In this document: positions 43,981 to 53,378 of the stretch, in pieces | Layout of the letters: the number at the start of each line of letters is the position of its first letter | How positions within the stretch are numbered: the stretch's first letter is position 1 | NCBI GenBank assembly: GCA_934747775.1 | Contig: CAKVHA010000005.1 | Span: 21,084-85,083 of the forward strand | DNA: 64,000 nt | Source of the DNA: an uncultured Clostridia bacterium | GTDB taxonomy: Bacteria; Bacillota; Clostridia; Christensenellales; UBA1242 | Reading direction: 5' to 3' | Made by a program: the position numbers and the translations under genes | The notes under the pieces: model-generated | The model's database searches: none | What the model saw: the letters and a program-made list of their open reading frames with translations, nothing else | What the model was told of the DNA's origin: nothing

Positions 43981-44868
43981 ATGATAATTCAGTGGTTCCC
44001 AGGGCATATGAATAAAGCCCTAAAAATGATGCAAGAAGAAGTTAAAAAAGTAGACGCGATAATTTATGTGTTGGACGCGCGTGCGCCTTTTTCGTGCGTT
44101 AATCCTAAGTTTACAAGCATAATTGCCGATAAACCTATCATTTATGTTTTCAATAAATCCGACATAGCCGATATGGAAAAAGTTAAGGTTTGGGCGGACT
44201 ATTTTTCAAAACCAAACACTCGTTGCATTATTTTAAACAGCACCGCAAGTGGCAGCTCATCTAAAATCACAGTTGCAATGAAAAGCCTTTTAAAAGACAA
44301 AATTGAAAAATACGCCAAGAAAAATGTGTCGTTAATATTGCGAGCTATGATAGTTGGAGTTCCAAACTCTGGCAAAAGCACGCTTGCAAACAACTTATGC
44401 GGCAAAAGCAAAGCAAAGGCTGAAAATAGGGCAGGCGTAACTCGTAGCAAACAATGGATCAAAATTGATAACAACATCGAAGTTTTGGACACTCCAGGCA
44501 CATTGTGGCCAGCGTTTAACAACAATCAGGTTGCACATCATCTTGCATACATTGGCAGCATTAAAGAAGATGTTTTGGATATCCCAGAACTTAGCCTAGA
44601 TTTTATTGCCGATATTGTAAAATTAGACAAAACAATATTGGAAAACAGATATTCTGTTTCAATTAGCGAAGAAGATACTCCGCTTGAAATTTTAGATAAA
44701 ATTTGTGTTGCACGCAAATATGTAATGCGTGGTGGAGATATTGATTATGATCGCGGCAGTGCGGCACTTATTAGTGATTTTAAACAAGGAAGGCTAGGAA
44801 ATATCACGCTGGAAACCGTAAAAGATATAAGGCGCTTATCCAAGAAAGATAAAAAGGAAGAAGACTAA
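43981..44868 (+). CDS. rbgA: Ribosome biogenesis GTPase RbgA (YlqF)
   Basis: Circularly permuted GTPase for late 50S assembly. The order is WFPGHMNKALKMM at the N-terminus, G4 FNKSDI (about 60), G1 GVPNSGKSTLANNL (about 125-138), then G3 DTPGTLWP. A C-terminal ANTAR-like domain follows. 295 residues. The stop overlaps the rnhB ATG as TAATG. Confidence 0.95.
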   Translation: MIIQWFPGHMNKALKMMQEEVKKVDAIIYVLDARAPFSCVNPKFTSIIADKPIIYVFNKSDIADMEKVKVWADYFSKPNTRCIILNSTASGSSSKITVAMKSLLKDKIEKYAKKNVSLILRAMIVGVPNSGKSTLANNLCGKSKAKAENRAGVTRSKQWIKIDNNIEVLDTPGTLWPAFNNNQVAHHLAYIGSIKEDVLDIPELSLDFIADIVKLDKTILENRYSVSISEEDTPLEILDKICVARKYVMRGGDIDYDRGSAALISDFKQGRLGNITLETVKDIRRLSKKDKKEED

Positions 44869-45464
44869 TGCTAGATTTTGAGCAAAAGTACTACGATAGT
44901 GGCTATACTCTTGTTGCTGGCATAGACGAAGCAGGGCGCGGCCCGCTTGCTGGTCCAGTTTGCGTGGCAATAGTTATAATGCCGCAAGAAAACATAATAG
45001 ATGAAATAAACGACAGCAAAAAGCTTAGCGAGAAAAAGCGTGAAATGCTGTATGAAAAGATTATAAACACCGCAATTAGCTACGATATTGAATTAATAGA
45101 TGAAAAAATGATAGATAAGGTTAATATTTTAAATGCCACAAAGCTAGGAATGTTAAAGTGTATTCAAAATATTCCTGTTATGCCCGAATTGGTGCTAATA
45201 GACGCGGTTAAAATAGACACCGATGTTCCTACAGTTAGTGTAATTCACGGCGACGCACTTAGCTACAACATTGCCGCAGCAAGCATTCTTGCAAAGGTTA
45301 CACGTGATAGGCTTATGGTGGAACTGGACAAAAAATATCCAGAATATAACTTTAAAAAACACAAAGGCTATGGTACAAAAGAGCATATAGAAGCGCTAAA
45401 AAAGTATGGCAAATGCGAAATCCACCGCGATAGCTTTATTGGTCATTTTGTGGGTGAAAAATGA
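44868..45464 (+). CDS. rnhB: Ribonuclease HII
   Basis: Removes ribonucleotides and RNA in RNA-DNA hybrids. GIDEAGRGPLAGPV (about 19-32) carries the first catalytic acids, and SVIHGDALSYNIAAASILAK and KHKGYGT are also typical. 198 residues. Overlaps rbgA and yraN at its ends. Confidence 0.96.
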   Translation: MLDFEQKYYDSGYTLVAGIDEAGRGPLAGPVCVAIVIMPQENIIDEINDSKKLSEKKREMLYEKIINTAISYDIELIDEKMIDKVNILNATKLGMLKCIQNIPVMPELVLIDAVKIDTDVPTVSVIHGDALSYNIAAASILAKVTRDRLMVELDKKYPEYNFKKHKGYGTKEHIEALKKYGKCEIHRDSFIGHFVGEK

Positions 45465-45799
45465 ATAAAATAGTAGGGTTAAAAGGCGAAGTTGAAGCTA
45501 AAGAGTATTTAGAAAGCATAGGATATGTGGTGGTTGAAACCAACTACAAAAATAAAATTGGCGAAATAGACATTATTTGTAAAGATGGCGATGTGTTAGT
45601 GTTTGTGGAAGTAAAGCGCCGCGAAAGCCTAAAATTTGGCTATCCGCGTGAAGCTGTAAACTACCACAAACAACAAAAAATCCGCAATGTTGCGGCTGGA
45701 TATTTAAAATATAAAAATCTGTATGAAAAATGTGCAGTCCGTTTTGATGTGATAGATATAATAGGGGACAACCTTACGCATATAAAAAATGCATTTTAG
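45461..45799 (+). CDS. yraN: UPF0102 protein YraN, predicted endonuclease fold
   Basis: A 112-residue protein with the restriction-endonuclease-like core: GEIDIICKDGDVLVFVEVKRR (from about 27) gives the ...D...E-V-K catalytic pattern. Function unknown, possibly DNA repair or uptake. It overlaps rnhB by 4 bases (ATGA). Confidence 0.92.
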   Translation: MNKIVGLKGEVEAKEYLESIGYVVVETNYKNKIGEIDIICKDGDVLVFVEVKRRESLKFGYPREAVNYHKQQKIRNVAAGYLKYKNLYEKCAVRFDVIDIIGDNLTHIKNAF

Positions 45800-45851
45800 T
45801 TAATAAATACGCACTTTTTGACATAAAATATAATAAATTTTAAAAAAACAC

Positions 45852-45880
45852 TTGCTATTTATCTGCTGTTGTGATAATAT
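45852..45880 (+). promoter_or_regulatory. Promoter of rplS
   Basis: TTGCTA (45852-45857) and TAATAT (45875-45880) with 17-base spacing, preceded by TGTGA, an extended -10-like context. Confidence 0.5.
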
Positions 45881-45885
45881 ATCGT

Positions 45886-45952
45886 AGTGACTTCGGATGG
45901 TCCTCTGTGATTTTATGGTTGCACGAACATCAAGTAAATATAGGAGGTAAAG
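45886..45952 (+). promoter_or_regulatory. Ribosomal protein L19 leader (autoregulatory RNA)
   Basis: The leader contains GGATGGTC and a GAACATCAAG segment just before the rplS ribosome binding site, resembling the Firmicutes L19 leader. A covariance search would be needed for a firm call. Confidence 0.5.
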
Positions 45953-45955
45953 TCA

Positions 45956-46300
45956 GTGACACTTATTCAAGCTTTAGAAAGAGAAAATTTAAAACCAGAA
46001 ATTCCTGAATTTAACGTTGGTGATACCGTTAAGGTTTATTGCAAAATCGTAGAAGGTACCAGAGAAAGAATTCAAGTTTTCGAGGGTGTTGTTATTGCTA
46101 GAAAAAACTCTAGTGTAAGAGAAACTTTTACTGTAAGAAGAATGTCTTTTGGCGTTGGCGTTGAAAAAACTTTCCCTATCCATTCCCCAAGAGTAGATAA
46201 GATTGAAGTTGTTAAACGCGGTAAAGTAAAACGCGCTAAATTGTACTATTTAAGAAATCTTACAGGTAAAGCAGCTAATATTAAAGAAAAACAAAACTAA
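45956..46300 (+). CDS. rplS: 50S ribosomal protein L19
   Basis: A 114-residue protein with the L19 signatures [20 protein letters not shown] and [10 protein letters not shown], and [15 protein letters not shown] in the second half. The start is GTG at 45956 behind a strong AGGAGG. Located after the trmD cluster but with its own promoter and leader. Confidence 0.97.
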   Translation: MTLIQALERENLKPEIPEFNVGDTVKVYCKIVEGTRERIQVFEGVVIARKNSSVRETFTVRRMSFGVGVEKTFPIHSPRVDKIEVVKRGKVKRAKLYYLRNLTGKAANIKEKQN

Positions 46301-46468
46301 TTATTTACCTGAATTAAATTTTAATAAGGAAATAAAAAGGAATGTAGTTTTTACATTCTTTTTTTGCCCCTTATTTACAAACTAAGTCAAATTTCGACAT
46401 TGTATTTATGCACATTTTAAAAAGTTAAATAGTATAATGTTAAATACATATTTTATTGGAGGCATATT

Positions 46469-46648
46469 ATGGAAAACAAAACTGTTAGATATATTAGAAA
46501 CAAACATCGTTTGTTTAATGAAATGAAACGCTCTAGTATGCGTGAATCTTTAAAAAACGATATAAATAATCAACCTAACAAAGATAATAATAATGATAAC
46601 GATTATTTATTCTGCGACGAATCTGTTCCTACAGTGAGCAGCAGATAA
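46469..46648 (+). CDS. Small hypothetical protein, 59 aa
   Basis: A 59-residue frame behind a strong TTGGAGG site at ideal spacing and followed within 3 bases by a strong terminator, so a complete small transcription unit. The N-terminal 28 residues are basic and helical (MENKTVRYIRNKHRLFNEMK), the rest is Asn/Asp-rich and probably disordered. The family is not recognised. Confidence 0.6.
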   Translation: MENKTVRYIRNKHRLFNEMKRSSMRESLKNDINNQPNKDNNNDNDYLFCDESVPTVSSR

Positions 46649-46650
46649 CA

Positions 46651-46688
46651 AAAACACCTTGTGATTTTTACATAAGGTGTTTTTTTTT
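46651..46688 (+). terminator. Terminator of the 59-aa gene
   Basis: AAACACCTT/AAGGTGTTT hairpin with a 13-base loop and T run. Confidence 0.85.
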
Positions 46689-46802
46689 AATACCACATAT
46701 TAATTTAAAATATTACCATACGTGGAAATATGTGTATTATAATTATGTATCTAAAAATAAATACTATATATTAAAATAAAATTTTATTATCTGAAATGAC
46801 AT

Positions 46803-46832
46803 AAAAAAACTCCCTAATTTAGGGAGTTTTTT
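46803..46832 (-). terminator. Terminator of lysS (bidirectional)
   Basis: AAAAAACTCCCTAA/TTAGGGAGTTTTTT, a symmetric hairpin directly after the lysS stop. Confidence 0.85.
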
Positions 46833-46833
46833 A

Positions 46834-48351
46834 CTAACATAATTGGTCAATATCTACTGGTTTTGTAATAGGAAATAAAATTGTATCTCTAATGTTTTCG
46901 CAATCTAGCAAGTGTAAAATAAATACATCAATTCCAAAACCAATACCAGAAATAGGTGGGAAGCCGTGTTCCATAGCAAGAATGTATTCTTTATCATAAT
47001 CCATAGCTTCAGCATCGCCGCGTAGTTTTGCTTTTGCTTGTTCTTCAAAGTTGCGTTTTTGTTGAATAGGGTTAACAAGCTCGCTGTAGCCTTTTACCAT
47101 TTCTTGTCCGTCAATAACAAGTTGGAACATTTCAATAATGCGGTCGTCCTTATCACTATATCTTGCAAGTGGAACTACATTAGGGTAGTTGTACAAAATT
47201 GTTGGTTCAGTAATGTTTGGACGCATATGACGCTTGTATAATAGGTCAATAATTCCACCTACTGTAAATTGGTCTTTAAGTTCGAATTCTTCTAGCAAGT
47301 TTTTGCTTAAAACCAACTTTTTAAATTCCTCAACATCAGTAATATCCAACACATTAAAGCCTAAAATGTTGTTTAGAGTAGCAATATAGTCCATTCGTGG
47401 GAATTGTTCTGGCAAAGTAATTGTACGGCCATTGCTTATAAATTCATACTTGCCAAAAACAAATTTACAAACTTCTCTAAACATTTCGGTATAAAACTTA
47501 ATGCTATCTTCAAAATCCCAGTAAGCAGCGTAGCTTTCTAACATTGTAAACTCTTGAAGTTTGTCAGCGCAAAGACCTTCGTTTCTAAAATCTTTAGCAA
47601 ATTCATAAATCTTATCAAAACCGCAAGCTATTACACGTTTGTGGAAAGTCTCTGGAGAAATTCTTAAGTTCATATCAAGGTCTAGGGCATTGTGATGTGT
47701 TTTAAATGGTTTTGCAAGTGCACCGCCAACTGCATTTTGTAACACTGGAGTTTCAACTTCTAAAAATCCGTGTTTGTTGTAAAATTCACGAATAAATTGC
47801 ATAACTTTAAATCTAATAAGCACCGTGTTTCTTGCCTTTTCATTAACAATAAGGTCAAGATATCTTTGACGATAGCGGCTATCAATATCAACAAGTCCGT
47901 GAAACTTTTCTGGCAATCCGCGTAGGGCTTTGCTTAGTAATTCAAATGTGTTTACTTGAATTGTAAGTTCGCCAGTTTGGGTGCGGGTAAGTTCGCCATT
48001 AACACCAATAAAATCTCCAACGTCACAAAATTCTTTAAACTTTGCAAGTGCTTCGTCACCAACAACACTTAGTGACAAACTAACTTGTACACTTGTACGC
48101 ATTTTATCTGTAAAATTCATTTCAAAATTGTCGCCAATTGCATAAATTCTAGCAAAAATTAGTTTTCCAAAAGTTCTTTTAAAAATAATCCTACCAGCAC
48201 AACTTACTTTTGTGCCAAGTTCAACATTATCCAAATCGTGAATTTCGTATGTTTTATGGAATTTAGCTTTATATGCTTTTTCTCCACTTTCTTCTAATCT
48301 TTTTACTTTGTCTACTTTCACTTCAAATTCATTCATCATCTCTTGTTCCAT
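46834..48351 (-). CDS. lysS: Lysyl-tRNA synthetase (class II)
   Basis: Charges tRNA-Lys. An N-terminal OB-fold anticodon-binding domain (about 60-170) is followed by the class II core: motif 1 VRFIREFYNKHGFLEVETP region, motif 2 FRNEGLCADKLQEFTMLE, motif 3 GFGIDVFILHLL near the C-terminus. From the ATG at 48351, behind AAGAGG, the protein is 505 residues. An upstream in-frame codon at 48408 adds a hydrophobic tail without a site and is rejected. Orientation is opposite to both flanks. Confidence 0.95.
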   Translation of the reverse strand: MEQEMMNEFEVKVDKVKRLEESGEKAYKAKFHKTYEIHDLDNVELGTKVSCAGRIIFKRTFGKLIFARIYAIGDNFEMNFTDKMRTSVQVSLSLSVVGDEALAKFKEFCDVGDFIGVNGELTRTQTGELTIQVNTFELLSKALRGLPEKFHGLVDIDSRYRQRYLDLIVNEKARNTVLIRFKVMQFIREFYNKHGFLEVETPVLQNAVGGALAKPFKTHHNALDLDMNLRISPETFHKRVIACGFDKIYEFAKDFRNEGLCADKLQEFTMLESYAAYWDFEDSIKFYTEMFREVCKFVFGKYEFISNGRTITLPEQFPRMDYIATLNNILGFNVLDITDVEEFKKLVLSKNLLEEFELKDQFTVGGIIDLLYKRHMRPNITEPTILYNYPNVVPLARYSDKDDRIIEMFQLVIDGQEMVKGYSELVNPIQQKRNFEEQAKAKLRGDAEAMDYDKEYILAMEHGFPPISGIGFGIDVFILHLLDCENIRDTILFPITKPVDIDQLC

Positions 48352-48626
48352 AAAAAACCTCTTAAAAATTAATAAATAAAGTATAACAGCCAATTGTAAT
48401 AATGTCAATAATTTACTTATTATTTACTAATTTATTTGTAATAACATCCATATTAAAATTTTCGTTTAATTTCCACAAACTTTACAATTATATTCTTATT
48501 AATATAATACTTTATTATATTATATAAAGCGCCAAATTAAAAAATTATTTACAACTTATTACTTTTAGTTGTATTTTTTATTTTTAGTGTGTATAATCGG
48601 ATTGATATTAAGTGAGGTGCAGCTAA

Positions 48627-50159
48627 ATGTTATCAATAGTAAAAAGTTATGGTTTGACTGGCATCAATGGATATATGGTTAAGGCAGAAATTGATATTAA
48701 TCAGGGGCTGCCAGGATATGACATTGTAGGATTGGTTGGCACCGCAATAAAAGAAAGTAAAGAGCGTGTAAAAAGCGCCATTAAAAATAGTGGGTTTCAA
48801 TATCCAATTTTAAAAATAACCGTAAACCTTGCACCTGCAGACACTAAAAAGGACGGACCAATTTATGACCTTGCCATTGCTATGGGGATTTTGTCGGCAA
48901 GCGAACAAGTAAGTGTTAATGCGGTAAAAGATTACATTTTTTTAGGAGAACTATCATTAGACGGCGGAATACGAAAAATAAATGGTGTTTTGCCTATTTT
49001 AATTGCAGCACGCCAAGCTGGTTTTACAAAAATTATTCTACCAAAAGAAAACGAGCGTGAAGCAAGTTATATAGATGGATTAGAAGTTTACGCAGTAAAT
49101 AATCTAACCGAGTGCGTAGATTTTTTGGCGGGCAACAAACAATTAGAAAGAGTTAAACTTAATAATTTTGTTGACGCTAAAAAAACAAACAAGCAAAGTA
49201 TGGATTTTAAATTTGTAAAAGGGCAGGCAAAAGCAAAGCGTGCTTTAGAAATTGCAGCAGCAGGTGGACACAATGTGTTAATGATAGGTCCACCAGGGAG
49301 TGGCAAAACTATGCTTGCAAAATGCTTTCCTAGTATACTTCCGGAACTAACTTTTAAAGAAGCACTAGAAGTTACAAAAATTCATAGTATTGCTGGCGTG
49401 CTAGATGCAAACGAAGGCATAATTACAACGCGTCCATTTAGGTCGCCACACCACACAAGCACAACGCTTGCGCTTACTGGCGGTGGCAGACTAGCAAAAC
49501 CAGGAGAAATTAGCCTTGCGCATAACGGCGTGTTGTTTTTGGACGAAATGCCAGAATACAACCGTAACTCAATTGAAACCTTGCGTCAACCGCTTGAAGA
49601 TGGGGTTATAACAATTTCACGCGTTGAAGCAACAGTGGAGTATCCAGCAAATTTTACGCTAATTGCTAGTATGAACCCTTGCCCTTGTGGATATTATGGA
49701 AGTAAAGAGCGTGAGTGTAAATGTACTCCGCAAAACATACACAAATACTTGCACAAACTTTCTGGTCCACTTATGGATAGAATAGACATTCATATAGAAG
49801 TGGATAATGTAACCTACAACGACCTAACCAGCACCACACTAGAAGAGAGTAGCGAAAGTATAAAACGCCGAGTAGACAGAGCGCGTAAAATACAGCTAGA
49901 TAGATATAATAATTGCGGCATTTATGCAAACGCAAAAATGAACGACCAACAAGTTAAGACATATTGCAAGTTGTCGCCACAAAGCGATATGTTTTTACGC
50001 CAAGCTTTTGAAAAACTAAAACTTAGCGCAAGGGCATACAACCGAATACTAAAAGTTGCGCGTACAATTGCCGATTTGGATGGCTCAGAAAATATTATGG
50101 ACGACCATATTATAGAAGCAATATCATATAGGTCGCTAGACAAAAAGTATTGGGATTAG
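48627..50159 (+). CDS. comM: ComM/YifB-family Mg-chelatase-like AAA+ ATPase
   Basis: Hexameric helicase family that promotes branch migration during natural transformation. The N-terminal Lon-like domain (VKAEIDINQGLPGYDIVGL) is followed by Walker A GPPGSGKT (about 222-229), Walker B FLDEMPE, and the zinc-like cluster CPCGYYGSKERECKC. 510 residues. GAGGTG precedes the ATG. dprA follows 7 bases later, supporting a competence role. Confidence 0.93.
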   Translation: MLSIVKSYGLTGINGYMVKAEIDINQGLPGYDIVGLVGTAIKESKERVKSAIKNSGFQYPILKITVNLAPADTKKDGPIYDLAIAMGILSASEQVSVNAVKDYIFLGELSLDGGIRKINGVLPILIAARQAGFTKIILPKENEREASYIDGLEVYAVNNLTECVDFLAGNKQLERVKLNNFVDAKKTNKQSMDFKFVKGQAKAKRALEIAAAGGHNVLMIGPPGSGKTMLAKCFPSILPELTFKEALEVTKIHSIAGVLDANEGIITTRPFRSPHHTSTTLALTGGGRLAKPGEISLAHNGVLFLDEMPEYNRNSIETLRQPLEDGVITISRVEATVEYPANFTLIASMNPCPCGYYGSKERECKCTPQNIHKYLHKLSGPLMDRIDIHIEVDNVTYNDLTSTTLEESSESIKRRVDRARKIQLDRYNNCGIYANAKMNDQQVKTYCKLSPQSDMFLRQAFEKLKLSARAYNRILKVARTIADLDGSENIMDDHIIEAISYRSLDKKYWD

Positions 50160-50166
50160 GAGTATT

Positions 50167-51255
50167 ATGTATAAGGACGAAGAAAAAGTAATAATATGGC
50201 TAAACAGTTTTGACTTTTTAAGCCTTAAAAAATTGCACCAGTTAATAGATATGTATCCTAATTGCACAGATTTGTGGAACAATTTTGAAAAGGATAAAAT
50301 TGAAATAACAAACATTGTTGGCGAAGAATATTACGGCAAAATGTTGTTTTCGCTAGATGAAAACTTTTTAAATAATTACATTAGGTCGTACGACAATCTT
50401 GGCATAAAAATTGTAACTATAAAAAGCGAAACATATCCTGATTTATTAAGAGAAACACTAAGCCCACCAGTAATTTTATATTGCAAAGGAAATGTGAATT
50501 TATTAAAAACCACTTGTGTCGCAATTGTTGGCACACGCCGTTGTACAAAATATGGCAAAGAAATTACACACAAATTTGCCTACGACATTGCATATAGTGG
50601 CATAACTGTGGTTAGTGGTCTTGCCGACGGAGTAGATAGTGTGGCACATTCAGCTACACTAGACGCTGGCGGTCACACAATTGCTGTGCTTGGCTGCGGA
50701 ATAAACAATTGTTATCCCGCAACAAACAAACCATTGTACGATAGAATCTTGGAGAATGACGGGTTGATAGTGAGTGAATATAAGCCAAACGAAAAACCTA
50801 TGTCATACTATTTTCCTGCAAGAAACCGCATAATTGCTGGTTTGAGTAAGGGTGTGCTAATAACCGAAGCAACCGAGAAAAGCGGAAGTATGCACACAAA
50901 AGAGTATGCACTAGAAAACAACCGTGACCTTTATGTTGTGCCAGGCAGGATAACCGATATTTATAGTATTGGTTGCAACGCTATTATAAAAAATTGCCAG
51001 TCGGTAATGTGTTTAAGCCCCGAAGAGATTATAAATGCGTATGGAAAAGAATTACATATTTCAAAAGATACGGCAGTAGAGCAAGCAAATTTAGACGAAC
51101 AAATAATTTTAAACATTCTTAGCACCGACGAACTTGGTTATGACGAAATACTAGAAAAATCGGGGCTAGAACCAAAGACGCTTAACACACTACTTATGCG
51201 CCTAGAACTTAAAGGGTTAATATCAAAATTACCTGGTAATTATTATGGGAGATAA
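50167..51255 (+). CDS. dprA: DNA processing protein DprA
   Basis: Loads RecA on incoming single-stranded DNA. The Rossmann-like core has VAIVGTRRCTKYG (about 115-127), VSGLADGVDSVAH (about 147-159), GCGINNCYP and the FPARNRIIAGLS signature, with a C-terminal winged helix. 362 residues. In an operon with comM and topA. Confidence 0.95.
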   Translation: MYKDEEKVIIWLNSFDFLSLKKLHQLIDMYPNCTDLWNNFEKDKIEITNIVGEEYYGKMLFSLDENFLNNYIRSYDNLGIKIVTIKSETYPDLLRETLSPPVILYCKGNVNLLKTTCVAIVGTRRCTKYGKEITHKFAYDIAYSGITVVSGLADGVDSVAHSATLDAGGHTIAVLGCGINNCYPATNKPLYDRILENDGLIVSEYKPNEKPMSYYFPARNRIIAGLSKGVLITEATEKSGSMHTKEYALENNRDLYVVPGRITDIYSIGCNAIIKNCQSVMCLSPEEIINAYGKELHISKDTAVEQANLDEQIILNILSTDELGYDEILEKSGLEPKTLNTLLMRLELKGLISKLPGNYYGR

Positions 51256-51257
51256 AT

Positions 51258-53378
51258 ATGAATTTAGTTATTATTGAAAGTGTCGGTAAAAAGGATACAA
51301 TTAAAAAATATCTAGGAGCCGATTATGAAGTTTTTGCAACAAAAGGACACGTTCGTGATTTGCCAGAAAAATCGCTAGGTGTAAATGTGTTGGACAACTT
51401 TAAACCGCAATATGAAGTTATAAACGACAAAAAAGAAATAGTTAAGGCCTTAAAACTAAAAAGCCAAAAAGCCGATAAAATATTGCTAGCAACCGACCCA
51501 GATAGAGAAGGGGAAGCAATTAGTTGGCACTTGGCATATTTGCTAGGGTTGGACGAAACAAAACCAATAAGAATAGTTTTTAATGAAATTAGTAAAAATG
51601 CCGTAACAAATGCACTAAAGTGCCCACGTGCAATAGATATTAATTTGGTTAATGCCCAGCAAGCACGCCGCGTGTTGGATAGATTAGTAGGTTATAAAGT
51701 TTCGCCTATTTTGTGCAAAAAAATCCAACCAAAACTATCCGCAGGTCGTGTTCAAAGTGCCACATTAAAACTTGTAGTTGATAGAGAAAACGAAATTAGA
51801 AAGTTTAAACCAGAAGAGTATTGGTCGCTTATTGCAAACTTGTTTTCAAAAACCGAAAGCGACACTTTTAAAAGTACTTTAAGTAAAATAAGTGGCAAAA
51901 AAGCAAATATTCCAAATAAAGAAACAATGGATGGTGTTTTAGACGAACTAAAACAGAACGACTTTATTGTTAAAGAAGTTAAAAAGACTATTGCAAAATC
52001 GCACCCAGCGCCACCATTTACAACATCTACAATGCAACAAGAAGCTCTAAACAAATTAGGAATGAACCTTAAAAAGGTTACCGCTTGTGCACAAGAACTT
52101 TACGAAGGCGTAGAGGTGGCAGGCGAAGGCAAAACCGCACTTATCACATATATAAGAACAGATAGTGTGCGTCTTGCACCAGAAGCTGTTGCTATGGCGC
52201 GCGATTACATTCAAAAAAACTTTGGCGAAAAATATTTGCCAAAACAACCTAATGTTTACAAAACAAAAAAATCGGCTCAAGATGCCCACGAAGCTATTAG
52301 ACCAATTCATTTGGAGATTACTCCAGAAAGCCTAAAGGGCAAAATTAGCAGCGATAATTACAAATTATATAAATTAATCTACACAAAATTTTTGGCGTGT
52401 CAAATGGAAGACGCAACCTTTAATTCGGTTGTGGCAACCATAGAAACCGGCAAGTACGAGTTTAAAGCATCTGGCAAAACACCTATTTTTGACGGGTTTA
52501 TGAAACTATATGACAGCGGTAAAAAAGCAAAAGCTGCCGATGAAAATGAAGAAGAATCGGACGAAAATGTTAAGTTGCCAGTAATGGAAGAAGGGGATAA
52601 ACTAAACTTAAAAGACCTTGTTCCTTCTCAAAAATTTACTAAGCCACCAGCACGATATAGCGAAGCAACGCTTGTAAAAGAAATGGAAGATAAGGGCATT
52701 GGTCGTCCCGCAACATATTCTCCAACTGTTAACCTACTAAGCAGCAGAAAATATGTTGAAAAAGACGGCAAATTTTTAAAACCAACCGAACTTGGTGAAA
52801 AAATTGATGAATTTTTGGAAAACTATTTTGCATCTATTATCGACACAAAATTCACCGCTTCTATGGAAGACAAACTAGATGATGTTGCAAGCAAGGGTAT
52901 TGTTTGGCAAAGTTTTGTTAAAGACTTTTATGATGACTTTGTAAAACTTCTTGGTGCAGCCGATAAGGATAGTCTAAAATTTAAAATTCCGCCAAAAGAA
53001 ACTAATATTAAGTGCGAAAAATGCGGACACCCTATGGTTATTAGAACAGGAAAATATGGCGAGTTTATGGCTTGTAGCAACTTTCCAGCTTGCAAAAATA
53101 TTCAACCTATTGTAAAGCAAAGTGGAGTGTGTCCAAAATGCGGCAAACCAGCAGTTGAAAAACGCAGTAAAAAAGGTGCAATATTCTACGGCTGTAGCGA
53201 TTATCCAAAATGTGATTTTGTGTCTTGGGAAATGCCACTTGCCGAAAAATGCCCAAAATGCGGACATTATTTAACTGGCAAAAAGATATATAGCAGCCTT
53301 AGAAAAAAATGTAGTAATCCAGAATGCAATTACACCGAAATGGTTAAAAAGGAAAAAAATGAAGCAGCAACAAACTAA
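51258..53378 (+). CDS. topA: DNA topoisomerase I (type IA)
   Basis: Relaxes negative supercoils. The Toprim domain starts LVIIESVGKKDTIKKYL and contains DPDREGEAISWHL. The active-site tyrosine is in ALITYIRTDSVR (about 295-306). Three C-terminal C4 zinc-ribbon modules (from CEKCGHPMVIRTGKYGEFMAC on) complete it. 706 residues. The first motif reads ESVGKKDT rather than the common ESPAKAKT, keeping the glutamate and lysine. Overlaps trmFO by 20 bases. Confidence 0.96.
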   Translation: MNLVIIESVGKKDTIKKYLGADYEVFATKGHVRDLPEKSLGVNVLDNFKPQYEVINDKKEIVKALKLKSQKADKILLATDPDREGEAISWHLAYLLGLDETKPIRIVFNEISKNAVTNALKCPRAIDINLVNAQQARRVLDRLVGYKVSPILCKKIQPKLSAGRVQSATLKLVVDRENEIRKFKPEEYWSLIANLFSKTESDTFKSTLSKISGKKANIPNKETMDGVLDELKQNDFIVKEVKKTIAKSHPAPPFTTSTMQQEALNKLGMNLKKVTACAQELYEGVEVAGEGKTALITYIRTDSVRLAPEAVAMARDYIQKNFGEKYLPKQPNVYKTKKSAQDAHEAIRPIHLEITPESLKGKISSDNYKLYKLIYTKFLACQMEDATFNSVVATIETGKYEFKASGKTPIFDGFMKLYDSGKKAKAADENEEESDENVKLPVMEEGDKLNLKDLVPSQKFTKPPARYSEATLVKEMEDKGIGRPATYSPTVNLLSSRKYVEKDGKFLKPTELGEKIDEFLENYFASIIDTKFTASMEDKLDDVASKGIVWQSFVKDFYDDFVKLLGAADKDSLKFKIPPKETNIKCEKCGHPMVIRTGKYGEFMACSNFPACKNIQPIVKQSGVCPKCGKPAVEKRSKKGAIFYGCSDYPKCDFVSWEMPLAEKCPKCGHYLTGKKIYSSLRKKCSNPECNYTEMVKKEKNEAATN

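Noticed and set aside
48352..48408. N-terminal extension of lysS
   Set aside because: No ribosome binding site precedes it and it codes for a hydrophobic tail not found in LysRS.
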